Origin: Nocardiopsis metallicus
GTDB lineage: Bacteria > Actinomycetota > Actinomycetes > Streptosporangiales > Streptosporangiaceae
Direction of reading: 5' to 3'
DNA: 64,000 nt
Assembly (NCBI RefSeq): GCF_014201115.1
Contig: NZ_JACHDO010000001.1
Span: 6,634,001 to 6,698,000 of the forward strand
Made by a program: the position numbers and the translations under genes. Numbering within the stretch: the first letter of the stretch is position 1; the number at the start of each line of letters is the position of its first letter. The notes below the pieces were generated by a model that saw nothing but the letters and a program-made list of their open reading frames with translations, did no database searches and was not told the origin of the DNA. Positions 17,043-26,600 of this stretch are shown one piece after another.

Positions 17043-18028
17043 ACGCGCCCCGCCCCACCCCTGTACGGAAGACTGTCGCCCTGTTGGTCGGCCTGACCGA
17101 CGGCAGTATCGTCGTCGACTCCAACGGGTCCCTCCCCGCCGCGGAGCTGCCGCCAGAGGCAGCCTGCACACCTGTGCTGCGACATCTGCGGGACAGGCTC
17201 AGCCTGGCCAACGACACCGCACCGCACCTGGCTGTAGTCGACAGCACTGACGATGAAACAGTCGTACACCACGTTGTGTGGCACGGTCTGCTTCCCGCGC
17301 CGAGGGCGGCATCAGCCCGCCACCACTCAGTGCCCCTCGGACAGGCCCTGAGGGCTCTGCCTGAACAGGAAGCGGCACGGCTGCGAGCGGCTTGTCGCGC
17401 CGGCCTCCTCGGCCAGACTCTCTATCTCGCCCAGGGCCGCCGGCCCGACGCTGCGCCGACCAAAACCGAACGCACCCTAGCCCGCTTCACCTGGAACCTG
17501 GGTACCTCGCCACCCTCGGCGCAGGACATCCATCAGGTATGGGGGTGGCTGACGGATTCGCTCGGCCGAGTGCTGATCCTTTTGGACCGCTTCGGCACTC
17601 CTAGCCTGCCCGGTGGCCGTCCCGAACCAGGCGAGAGCCCACACCACACCTTGGCGAGGGAAGCCGTTGAAGAAGCCAACGCCCATACTGGCGCCTCGAC
17701 CATGCTCGGCTTCCAGCAGGTCAAGGAGAACGATCGTGCCCCCTACACCCAGCTACGAATGACCGCGCCCCTGCACCGCCTAGGACCAGCCGAGCCTGAC
17801 CCCGACAGCGGCCAAACATACCGCCGGGTTCTTGTCCCCGCCCGGCAAGCCAATCTGCTGCTGGGGTGGGGCCCCGAAGGTGACGCTCAAGCCGCCGCTG
17901 TGGCAGATTCCTGCTGCGCGCTACCACTCGCCCCGCTTGTGCACGTACCCCATCAAGGGTGGAACCGCAGGGAAACAGACCAGGGGGCCACGACAGTCAG
18001 TGAACCAATTCCTCGGCCAAGGCGTTGA
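17039..18028 (+). CDS. NUDIX hydrolase with extra N-terminal domain
   Basis: A 329-residue protein. The C-terminal half (about 165-300) is a NUDIX domain with the box GGRPEPGESPHHTLAREAVEEA. The first 150 residues (KTVALLVGLTDGSIVVDSNG, then DETVVHHVVWHGLL) look like a second, degenerate NUDIX-type fold without a catalytic box, but I am not certain. Its ATG overlaps the Mur-ligase stop (ATGA), making it the last gene of the operon. NUDIX enzymes split pyrophosphates, so it might release CMP from a CDP-linked phosphoramidate. The 3' end overlaps the convergent murC-like gene by 32 bases. Confidence 0.75.
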   Translation: MNAPRPTPVRKTVALLVGLTDGSIVVDSNGSLPAAELPPEAACTPVLRHLRDRLSLANDTAPHLAVVDSTDDETVVHHVVWHGLLPAPRAASARHHSVPLGQALRALPEQEAARLRAACRAGLLGQTLYLAQGRRPDAAPTKTERTLARFTWNLGTSPPSAQDIHQVWGWLTDSLGRVLILLDRFGTPSLPGGRPEPGESPHHTLAREAVEEANAHTGASTMLGFQQVKENDRAPYTQLRMTAPLHRLGPAEPDPDSGQTYRRVLVPARQANLLLGWGPEGDAQAAAVADSCCALPLAPLVHVPHQGWNRRETDQGATTVSEPIPRPRR

Positions 18029-19328
18029 CGTCCCCAGCTCCGATCAGCATCACGACGTCGCCATCCCTGGCCTCCTGCTGTAGCTGGTGAGCGAGCTGAG
18101 CCCGGCCGACGGACATCTGCATTCCAGGCCCACGGCTGTCCACATCAGCGGCGAGCTGTTTAGCCACGTGTAGCCAGTCCTGGGGGTTCTCCCGAGCTGG
18201 ATAGACCGGCTCGACCCATGCAAGATCGGCTGAAGCCAATGCATGGAGGAACTCGGCCTGAAACTGCTGGGTGCGGCTGAACAGGTGCGGCTGGAAGACC
18301 GCCAGGACTCGACCCTGCCCAGCAACCTGGCGGGCCGCGGACAGAGCGGCGGCCACTTCGACTGGGTGGTGGGCGTAGTCGTCGTATACTCGCGCCCCGG
18401 ACACGGTCCTGCCCCGCAGCTCAAACCGACGGGCCAGCCCAGGGAAGGCCAACAGTGCCTCACGGATGTCCGCAGCTGCGCAGCCTTGACGGCGTGCTAC
18501 CTCCACTACCAACGCAGCATTGTGCAGCTGGTGCACGCCCGGCTGATTGACTTCATACACTTCACCACTCAGCCGGAACCGCATCGGTTCGCCGTCGATG
18601 AGTTCTGGTTCCACCACCTTCATGTCCGGTACGAAGGGCCGCAGATACTCGGCTGCCTGAGCAGAAACCACCGATTCCTCTGCCTTCGCAGCGAACTCCC
18701 CCAGCACCTTGGCGACATCCGTGATGTTCTGGTAAGCGCCCCCGTCGCCGACGTGGTCAAGATCAACGTTGGTGACCACTGCGGTATGCACTTGGTAGTT
18801 CAACAGGCTTTTGTCGGACTCATCCGCTTCGATCACGAGCATTCCCCCCGACCCGGCAGCCGCATGCACGCCCGGCGGTCGTAGCAAAGCGCCGACTACA
18901 TAGCTCGGGTCCTTCCCACACCAGGACAGCACGTGTGCTAGCAGTGCCGCCGTGCTCGACTTACCGTGTGCGCCACCGATTGCGATCGTCTCGTGCAGCT
19001 CGCTGATCTGTGTCAACAGCTCTGCGCGGTGCAACTCACCCAGACCTTTGCGGTGGGCCTCGGCGCGTTCGATGTTCTCCGGTTTGATGGCACTGGAGAT
19101 CACCACCTCTGCCGGTTCGTCTGGGACATTGCTGGTGTCGTGGCCGATCACTACTTTGGCGGTGCCGTTGCGTTCCAAGGACTCGGTGTAGATCGTCTGC
19201 CGGGCATCGCTGCCAGTGACGTGAGCACCGAGCGCTTCGGTTACAAGTGCCAACCCAGACATGCCGCATCCTCCGATCCCAATGAAGTGAAGACGACGGC
19301 CAGAGAAAGGTTCAAGGGTGTGTGACAT
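17997..19328 (-). CDS. murC: UDP-N-acetylmuramate--L-alanine ligase-like (MurC family)
   Basis: A 443-residue MurC-like ligase. It has the Rossmann motif IGIGGCGMSGLALV near the N-terminus, an ATP loop GGAHGKSSTA (family norm GTHGKTTT), EADESDKSLLNY, and the C-terminal DDYAHHPVEVAA. These features match MurC, which adds L-Ala to UDP-MurNAc in the cytoplasm. The cell-wall gene cluster (mraY, murD, murG, ftsW) is absent, so this is most likely an accessory paralogue, perhaps a biosynthetic ligase or a resistant copy. It converges on the P-N operon with overlapping 3' ends. ATG at 19328 fits the family start; no neighbour lies upstream on this strand. Confidence 0.8.
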   Translation of the reverse strand: MSHTLEPFSGRRLHFIGIGGCGMSGLALVTEALGAHVTGSDARQTIYTESLERNGTAKVVIGHDTSNVPDEPAEVVISSAIKPENIERAEAHRKGLGELHRAELLTQISELHETIAIGGAHGKSSTAALLAHVLSWCGKDPSYVVGALLRPPGVHAAAGSGGMLVIEADESDKSLLNYQVHTAVVTNVDLDHVGDGGAYQNITDVAKVLGEFAAKAEESVVSAQAAEYLRPFVPDMKVVEPELIDGEPMRFRLSGEVYEVNQPGVHQLHNAALVVEVARRQGCAAADIREALLAFPGLARRFELRGRTVSGARVYDDYAHHPVEVAAALSAARQVAGQGRVLAVFQPHLFSRTQQFQAEFLHALASADLAWVEPVYPARENPQDWLHVAKQLAADVDSRGPGMQMSVGRAQLAHQLQQEARDGDVVMLIGAGDVNALAEELVH

Positions 19329-19402
19329 GCCCAGAGCTTAGCGAAGCGTGCTCTCAGCAGTGCAGATGCCAGGCCTGTGGAGCGCATATCCGGGTCGTGC
19401 AA

Positions 19403-19600
19403 CTAGACCCTCATCCCCGTGAAGCTTAGCCAAACGCTCTGGAGCGGATCCCTGAGTGCTCGCGCGATTCGGGGCCCGACCAGGTGGTCGGCTTCAGTAA
19501 GCGGGCAGCGCACGCCGTGCCGCTCGACTCCGGCCAGCCAGGAGTTTGGCCCTGCCGCCGTGGTTTGGCCTGCCAGAGGTCCAGCAGTGATTCGGAGATG
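19403..19600 (-). pseudogene. degenerate NUDIX C-terminal remnant
   Basis: The minus-strand translation includes LTEADHLVGPRIARAL. This closely resembles the tail of the IS-split NUDIX gene at 6180 (LAQAERLVGSRIARA), and the DNA is also visibly similar. No NUDIX box remains upstream in any frame, and the reading is interrupted. I take it for the relic 3' end of a related NUDIX gene. Confidence 0.45.
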
Positions 19601-20301
19601 GTAAGCAGCACCGGAAGGCTCGGGCTGAGTGCCGCAGTCGCCCACCCAACCGCGCGCAGCGGGCTGCATTCGCCTGTTCCTTGGCCCAACATCTCCTGAA
19701 GCGCTGATGCTCATGAGGTTGGTGGGGCTGCTTCGGGAACGATATGGCTTACTCAGGCTGAAACGGCGTCCAGGTTCCGTGCAGGGGCACCGGTACTGCG
19801 CACCTGTCGGGCGGCGTCGTCCCACCTATGTGTGGTCCCTATACCCACACTCAGTGCGTAGCAACAGATCAGGGGCGGGTCCAGTCGGCGTCTGCCCAAC
19901 TCCTGATCCGCCACCGTCACCGTGCGCTGCGGACACCGGGTGGCGCAGACCCTGATAGGTCCGTCGTCTCCAACACGGGCCGAGAGCACCACGTCGACCT
20001 GCCAGATCAGGCATCGGACCAAGAGATTCACTACCGCGAGTGTGGGCCGCAGCCGCTCCGGTCCTCGTCAACGTTGCATTCAACGAAGATGTCCTGGCCC
20101 TGGTCCATGGCTCCTCACAAGTAAGGGCGCACTTTCATGTCCCTGTCCCGCGTACGCGGTGGGGCCGGAGGCCGGCGGCACACGGAGACGCACTCCACTA
20201 GGTCCAAGCCGTGGCGGGTGGGGTAGGTGTGAGCGCATCCGGACAAGTCCGAGCTCATAGCGCATTGTTCCTACCGACCCCGCTGACCACATGTGGGGGC
20301 G
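19601..20301. other. gene-poor spacer
   Basis: I see no gene I can support here. Frames are short, overlap on both strands and lack consistent codon bias. The region separates the murC-like gene from the end of the FxLD lanthipeptide operon and contains at most decayed sequence. Confidence 0.5.
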
Positions 20302-21405
20302 CTACCCAGCTGCGGCGACGACAGCGTGCGCCAGCTGCGCCGTCTGCTCAAGTAGGGACGGTAGGGGCACGGTCTCCGGCAGCGACAATCCTGCGGCATG
20401 GCTTCGGGCCAGCAGCGCGTCCCGTTGTGCGGCGAGGAGGTATTCCTGAGACCGGGGGTGTGTGAGGACCTCATGGGCTGGTCGTGCGTCGGGCAGAGCG
20501 AGGACTTCGTCGACGAGGGTGTTCAGCCACGGGTCGACGTGGCCGGGGGCGGTACGGGAAGCCAGGTCGATCAGGGTCAATGTCAGGTGTACTCCGAACA
20601 GAGGGCTGATCGGGTCAGTGGTGGTGCGCGCCGAAGTGATCATGATGTGCAGTGCTTCCAGGTCAGGTTCGGGGCCCTGATCGGCGGCGAGGTGGGCATA
20701 GGCGCGCAGACACCCTAGTACCGCGCGTTTTCCTGTATCGGTCACGAGGAGCGGGGTGAACAGGTCGTCTGTGTGCCTGTTGGCCATGCTCTCCACCAGG
20801 CTGCACTGGTGCGCGGGCCCGAGGCGTTCGCCCACGTGGTCGAAGGTGCGCGAGTGGACGGCGGCTCGTTCCCACTGGCGGGTGCGCATCAGCAAAGCGG
20901 TGCCGGTCTGGAGCATGGCCAAGCCCGTCCACCGGAGCACCTGGACCGCGACCGGGGTATCCAGCAAGGCGGCGAGATCCACACACAGGCCGTGCACACT
21001 GATATGGCCGCTACCGGTGGCGACACCTCGGTGTAGAGCTGCGAGGTCTTCGAACGCCTGCCGGGGGTGGCCTTGGCGGGCGGTGAGACGCACGAGGTTG
21101 AGCAAGGGCTGGAGGGCGTCTATGGCTGCTCGTCCGGTCAGAGGAGCGTGGCGGGCGAGCAGGGTGTGCTGGTCGCGGCACCACCGGGCGGCAAGATCGG
21201 TGTGCCCTAGGTCGGCGGCGATGAGCGCGGCCAGGTTCCAGGCGTTCAGCGCCTGACGGTGCCGCTCGCCAGGGTCGGTGGTTGCAGTGGCCGCACGAGC
21301 ATGGGAATGAGCGGTCTCGATCCGGGTGTACAGATCGGGTAGGTGCAGGTGAGGACGGCACAGCAACGGGAACCGTTCCCATGCCTGCAGGAACTCTTTG
21401 TTCAC
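20302..21405 (-). CDS. helical protein of FxLD lanthipeptide locus, unknown function
   Basis: A 367-residue protein beginning (GTG) NKEFLQAWERFPLLCRPHLH. It is rich in Ala/Leu helices that look TPR-like (HRQALNAWNLAALIAADLGH, RWCRDQHTLLARHAPLTG). No HTH, catalytic motif or membrane span is visible. The GTG start overlaps the stop of the preceding SpaB_C-type gene by four bases, so it is the last gene of the lanthipeptide operon. Such helical proteins may sense or hold peptide, but the function is unknown. A longer in-frame extension upstream (to 21984) lies inside the neighbouring gene and is not real. Confidence 0.65.
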   Translation of the reverse strand: MNKEFLQAWERFPLLCRPHLHLPDLYTRIETAHSHARAATATTDPGERHRQALNAWNLAALIAADLGHTDLAARWCRDQHTLLARHAPLTGRAAIDALQPLLNLVRLTARQGHPRQAFEDLAALHRGVATGSGHISVHGLCVDLAALLDTPVAVQVLRWTGLAMLQTGTALLMRTRQWERAAVHSRTFDHVGERLGPAHQCSLVESMANRHTDDLFTPLLVTDTGKRAVLGCLRAYAHLAADQGPEPDLEALHIMITSARTTTDPISPLFGVHLTLTLIDLASRTAPGHVDPWLNTLVDEVLALPDARPAHEVLTHPRSQEYLLAAQRDALLARSHAAGLSLPETVPLPSLLEQTAQLAHAVVAAAG

Positions 21406-22415
21406 CGCACGGCCTCTGAGCCCTCGACCGCCACGCCCAAGACGACCGTGCGTGCCGCGTGGGCCAGGGCGGCCTGCACCCCCGGGCCCAGGGCGAGCCG
21501 GTTCCAATGGAAGATCACGTGGTAGGCTAGGACGGCGCGGATTCCCCGGACCAGAGCTCCCTCGGCCCGGGCCCGCCTGAGCCGGGCACCCGCGGTGGCG
21601 AATGAGCCCGCCCATGAGGCGTGGGCGGACAGGGCACCGTCGGGGCCGAACATGGCCCCGTCGGGGTCGGTGTCGGCGCCGATCAGGGTCTTTGCGGAGG
21701 TGAGTATGGTGCCGACCTGGGCGGGGTTCACGTCCTGGGGCAGGGGCCGCAGGTCGCACACCAGGTCCCAGACGTCGCCGTGCTCGAACGGCTCCAAGCC
21801 CGCGGAGCGCATCAGTTCGGTGCACAGCATCAGTGAGAGCTGTTTGCGGCCCAGCGGCAGGTCGGCCTCGGCCGCCAGGTGGCGGATGTGGTGGCTGTCG
21901 GCGCAGAACACCTCGTGGGCGATGTCCATCCCGGTAGGGCCGCCGAATGCCGCCGTCTCGGCCTCGTAGATGCCGGTCCGCCACCCGCGCACCACGCCGG
22001 CCTCAACGAGGGTGTCCAGGGCGATGGTCAGGCGGTGGCGGGCATCGGGCCGGGTGAGGTCCAGGCGCAGCCGCCACCCGGGGTGCTTGTGCAGGAACCA
22101 CCACCGCGACACCAACCCGTCGGCAAGGGCGGTGTCGATCAGCGCGGTGAGCCTTCGGGCGGCGGTGTGGTCGCGGTGGGGGTCGAACTCGATGTCGACC
22201 TGCCACCAGGAGTGGTGGGCGGTGGCCTCGTGCACGGCCCGGTACCCGGCGTTGGTGAAGACCTCCAGCAGGCGGGCCAGGAACGCAGGCTCCAAGTGGG
22301 CGTCGCCCGCAGCGTGCTCCAGGGGGGTGCCAGCCAGGACGCGGGCCAGCGCGGCGGCGGCCGGGCCGGAGCTGGAGGGCGGGCCGTTCAGGCGATGAGC
22401 AGGCATGTGTCCCAT
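21402..22415 (-). CDS. thiopeptide-type bacteriocin biosynthesis protein (SpaB_C-like)
   Basis: A 337-residue protein with the features of the elimination domain found at the C-terminus of LanB dehydratases: WWQVDIEFDPHR, then a helix, then SRWWFLHKHPGWRLRLDL. In split systems this domain removes glutamate from glutamylated Ser/Thr to give dehydroamino acids. The neighbouring LanB (23629-26679) already ends in a similar domain, so this is a second copy, as known from FxLD-type loci. Two starts are possible (22415 and 22406), and both overlap the lanC stop. It is coupled at its 3' end to the last gene of the operon. Confidence 0.72.
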   Translation of the reverse strand: MGHMPAHRLNGPPSSSGPAAAALARVLAGTPLEHAAGDAHLEPAFLARLLEVFTNAGYRAVHEATAHHSWWQVDIEFDPHRDHTAARRLTALIDTALADGLVSRWWFLHKHPGWRLRLDLTRPDARHRLTIALDTLVEAGVVRGWRTGIYEAETAAFGGPTGMDIAHEVFCADSHHIRHLAAEADLPLGRKQLSLMLCTELMRSAGLEPFEHGDVWDLVCDLRPLPQDVNPAQVGTILTSAKTLIGADTDPDGAMFGPDGALSAHASWAGSFATAGARLRRARAEGALVRGIRAVLAYHVIFHWNRLALGPGVQAALAHAARTVVLGVAVEGSEAVR

Positions 22416-23632
22416 CCGGTGGCGGGGGCGGTGTCAGTGAGGGCGGTCATGAGTGCCAGCGCGGTCCCGGCTGTGCCGTCGAGGAACCCCGCATCGCCGG
22501 TGCCGGGGGCGGCGCTGGCGGCCAGGACGGCGCGCAGGTGGGGCAGATGGGCGGCCAGGGCCGGGGTGATGGCGTCGGTGGAGGCCCGCCAGGTGGTCTG
22601 GTACAGGCCCGCCCACCCGTGGCACAGGCCCGCATCATTGATACGGGCGAGCTGGGCGGGGTCGGACAGACACCGGTCCAGGGCGTGCTCGAAGAACTCC
22701 TGCCGGGGCCGATCGCCCAGGGCCAGGGCAGCGAGTTGTCCGGCGCGCGCCAGGCCGGGGGTGCCGTAGCACCAGGAGGGCCGGGCCGGGCCGCCGTGAT
22801 GAGGGCTCCCGGCGACCACATCGTGCAGGGTCAGGGTTTCGGGCCACCACGGCCCGGCCGGGCCGTCCTGGGCCCAGGCGTCCAGGTACTCCAACAGGAC
22901 ATGGAGGGCCTCGTCGTGCCCCGGGACGGTGGCTCCGGCACGATGGGCGGTGGCGAGCAGAGCGAGGATGCCACCCATGCCGTGGGCCATACCGAGGTTG
23001 GCGTGACCTGCGGGAAAGTGCCGCGAGACGCCGCGACGGGGGTCGTGGGACACCCACCACCCCGGCACCGAGCACCCCTGAACAGTGCGGGGGCGGGTGA
23101 GGGAGACCAGGTATTGAAGGATGCGGCCCAGCGCGTCGTCGCCGGGAGCCGTCCGCAGCAGGAGGGCGCCCAGGCCAGTGAGTCCGAAGAACACGTCATA
23201 CTCGGCGAACGTCGCCGCCACCTCGGAGCGTAACCTGGCGGAAGCCGCATCCACCCGCCGGTGCGCCACCGCCACGGTCTGCTCCAACAGACGCTCCTGG
23301 GTGGCCCGGTACCGCCCGGCCGCATCCAGGGCGAACGTCACCGCCGGCACCCCCAGGTACAGGGCACTGGCGTCGGTGGCCTCCACCCCGTGCGCGGTGG
23401 CGGCTTGCACCCACCGGTGCGCCTGCACCCACGCCTGGTCCCGTGCCGTGGGGGCGGTGGTGGTGCGGGCGTTCTCGATGTGGGCCAGAGCAGAACCGAT
23501 CGTTCCCGAGGCCAACGAGGTTGCGGCCCACGGCTGCCCCGGTGGAACCGGAGCGGGGGTGTCCAGAGCAGCCAGGGCCGTATCGAGTGCGGCCCGCACC
23601 GGCCCGGCCTGAGCGGTGGTCCTGGTTTTCAC
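22388..23632 (-). CDS. LanC-like lanthipeptide cyclase
   Basis: A 414-residue LanC-type cyclase, which adds Cys thiols to dehydroamino acids to form lanthionine rings. The zinc ligands are present: Cys288 in SWCYGTPG, and Cys337-His338 in LCHGWAG. The conserved LGMAHGMGG (213-221) is also there. The length equals typical LanC proteins. The GTG start overlaps the lanB stop (GTGA), so the two are translationally coupled. The 3' end overlaps the SpaB_C-like gene by about 28 bases. Confidence 0.88.
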   Translation of the reverse strand: MKTRTTAQAGPVRAALDTALAALDTPAPVPPGQPWAATSLASGTIGSALAHIENARTTTAPTARDQAWVQAHRWVQAATAHGVEATDASALYLGVPAVTFALDAAGRYRATQERLLEQTVAVAHRRVDAASARLRSEVAATFAEYDVFFGLTGLGALLLRTAPGDDALGRILQYLVSLTRPRTVQGCSVPGWWVSHDPRRGVSRHFPAGHANLGMAHGMGGILALLATAHRAGATVPGHDEALHVLLEYLDAWAQDGPAGPWWPETLTLHDVVAGSPHHGGPARPSWCYGTPGLARAGQLAALALGDRPRQEFFEHALDRCLSDPAQLARINDAGLCHGWAGLYQTTWRASTDAITPALAAHLPHLRAVLAASAAPGTGDAGFLDGTAGTALALMTALTDTAPATGWDTCLLIA

Positions 23633-26600
23633 GGGGACCTCCGGTGGGTGCGGGTCAGAGCGATCGAGCGCGCCGCACGCAGCACGCCGGCCTCTCCGTC
23701 GGGGTCCACGCCGCGGGAGCGCGCGTGGTGCAGGTGCAGCAGCGACCGCGTCACCTCTGCGGGGTCCCGGCCGGTCGTTTCCAGCGTGCGGCGGTACAGG
23801 TCCAGGGCGCGGCCGCGCGCCTGCCAGGCGCCCAGGACGGCCTCCCCAGCAGGAGTGGCCCACAGCTCGCCGGAGCTGCTGTCGGCGGGGTCGGACCACT
23901 CCAGCGCCGCAGTGCGTACTGCGGTCTCCACCCGGCCGGGGGTGTGCTCCAGGTCGTGGACCAGCCACCGGTCTCCCGCTTCGCGGCCGCCGAGGAGGTC
24001 AGCGGCCAGGTCGGTCAGGGAGGCGGCGGTGAGCGCCATCGGATCGGCCCCGGTTGCCAGGGCCAGGCGGCGTTGGGCCAGGGCTGCGGCGGAGTCGGCG
24101 GTGAACACCGCCTCGGCTGCCCGGAACGCTTCTCCGTGGCCGTAGCGTGCGTGCTGGGGGTGGTAGGGCACCAGTTCCGCGCCGGGTGCCAGCCCTGCCT
24201 CGCGTAGCCCGTGCGCCCAGGAATGTGCGGCCTCGACCACTGCGGCCATCTCCTGCCCAGCAGGAGTGCGCAGGGTGACTTCCAGGTGGGTGGGGGCGTC
24301 CACCCGGGCGGTGTCGCGGCGTATCCGGTACCACCACCGGTCACATCCGGCCGCTTCGATGAGGGTGGGCAGGTGGTCGGTCAGGATCGGGTCGGCTCGG
24401 TCGGGGTGTACCGGCACACGGGCGTGCACCATTGGCCCACCGGGCAGAGGGGAGTCCACAACACCTTCGGCCACCGGCCGAGCCCTGGCCCAGGGCCGGG
24501 CAGGGGTGAGGGTGGTGTGCAGGGCTGCGACGAGTTCGTGGGGGCGGCCGATCCACCCCACCTGTTCCGGTGCGGGTGCCTCGCACACTCGCACTCGGCC
24601 CAGGTCATGGTTGTGGAGATGGCGCCGCAGCAGGTGCCGGTGCGCGGCCTCGGTGAGGTCCAGGGGGAGCTGGCGGTCGTGCTCGACCACGGCGACGTGC
24701 TCGGGTACCCCCCACCGGTGCCGCCACCGGCCCAGCGCTTGGTCCCAGGTGTCCTGGTCGGCGTCGCGGCCGGGCACGTCGGCAGTGGTGAGCGTCCACC
24801 GTGCCGGGGAGAGCACCACGGGCCCGTACCGGATGCGGGGCACGTGCGCCAGGCGGGCGGCCACGCCGAGGTCGAACGCCCCGTAGAACACGCACCGGGC
24901 GTAGGGGATCTCGGCGAGGAAACGGGCCAGGGTCGGGGTCTGGTTCTGCGGCTCCAGCGGATGGGCCACACGGGGGATGACCTGCTGCCCGGTGGACAGG
25001 CGCACCAGCCCCAGCCCGGTGGCATCGGCTACCACCGCCAGGTCCTCCAGCCCGATTACCCCCTCCCCTGGGGTGCGGTGTTCCCCCAGGGAGATGGTGA
25101 GCGGAGTGATCGGCGGGGTGCGGGTGAGGTTGTCGTTGCGGCGCTGGCGGGCGTGGAAGGACACCTGCGCCGCCACCGCCCCCTCCATACGGGTGGCGAA
25201 GGAGTCGACCAACGGTCGGCGGTCATCGGGGTCGAGCAGCTCCAGAAACCGGCCGAACATGCTCGAGGCGGGCCGCGGTGCTGCTGTCACCCACACCGAG
25301 AACTCTCCCTTGTCCACGGCGGCGAGGGTGGGGGCGTGCACCCGCGCGGCGATCTCCACCCGGTCCGGCGGCACGAGAGGGGCACCGTTCGCGCGGCCCA
25401 GCCGGTCGACGAGATCGTCGGTGAGCACCAACTCCCCGCCGCTAGCCAGCGCTTTCTGGGCTTCCTCCAGCAGGAGGGTGTCGCGGTCGGTCAGGACCGT
25501 CGGTGCTGCCAACCTGTCGGCGCCCAGGTATCCAGCCGGCCATCCGATCCCACTGTCGGCCACTACCTCCATCACAGGCACGGCCGCCCCGGGCCCGTAC
25601 CGGTCCCGGAACCGGTGGTGGTACTCCCGCCAGATGGGGGAACCAAACGGGTGTGCCGAGGTCCGCACCAGCAGGCTGGCGGCCTGCTCCAGCACGGCCA
25701 CTATCTGCGGCGGGACGGACACCTGGCAGTCCAGGGTGGTGTCCGCGGTCAACGGCACCGGGGACACCTCACTCACGCCGAGCATCACACTGCGCAGCGG
25801 CGCCTTGCCCTTCCACTGGGAGTGGGTGGAGGGCGCATCCAGGCGTGTGTGCAGGGATCGCATTCGCCTGAGCAGGCCTGCCGCCTCGGGGATCTCGTGT
25901 GCGCCCACCTGCTCCAACACCTGGCACAGGTGTCCCAGGGCGTCGGGGACGGTCGCCGGGGCCCACAGGCCGCTGACCAGGAACCCCTGCGCGAGCAGTT
26001 CGTCGACCAGGGCGGCGACCCGCTCGTGCGGGGCGGAGGGGAACTGTTCGGCCAACCGGTCGGTGAGCACCTGGTGCGGCAGTGGGGCACGTGCCAGTTC
26101 CAGGGCGGTGACCGCTGGGGGAGCGGCCCGGATCGTCACCTCCACCGGGGCGGCGCGATGGGTCCGCCCGCCCGAGGCAGGGCCGGGCACGACCAGGCGC
26201 CCACCACGCCGAATGACCTGGGGGTGAGACATCACCGGTAACCGGGCCATCAGCTCCGGGCAGGCATGGAGGCGGTCGATGACCTCACTGATCCAGGCGT
26301 GATCTGCGCCGGTGTGCACCCGGTGCTCCTCACCCCATTTCACGCTCGGGACGGCCGACACGGTGATCGGGGCGGCTCCGGCGAACAGACCGAACGGGGT
26401 AGGGCGTCGCCTCCGCGCCAGGTAGCCCAGCAGGGAGGTGATGGCCTTGTCGAGGGCGCGCCTGGGCGGGTCATTGGCGCCCAGTAGGTCACCCACACGC
26501 CCGTAGAGGACCGGGTTGGCGGCCTCCACTGCTTGGCGCACACTCTCATCGGACCAGATCTGCTGCAGCCAGAGGAGGCTTTCGTCTGGTGCCGGCGGGG

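Noticed and set aside
20031..20108. 25-codon minus-strand frame MDQGQDIFVECNVDEDRSG
   Set aside because: It has a GAGGAG close to the ATG, but spacing is too short, and nothing around it suggests a peptide-modification locus.
24211..26241. 676-codon plus-strand frame opposite lanB
   Set aside because: Its codon bias mirrors the lanB gene and its product is a low-complexity Gly/His/Val-rich string; lanB is clearly the real gene.
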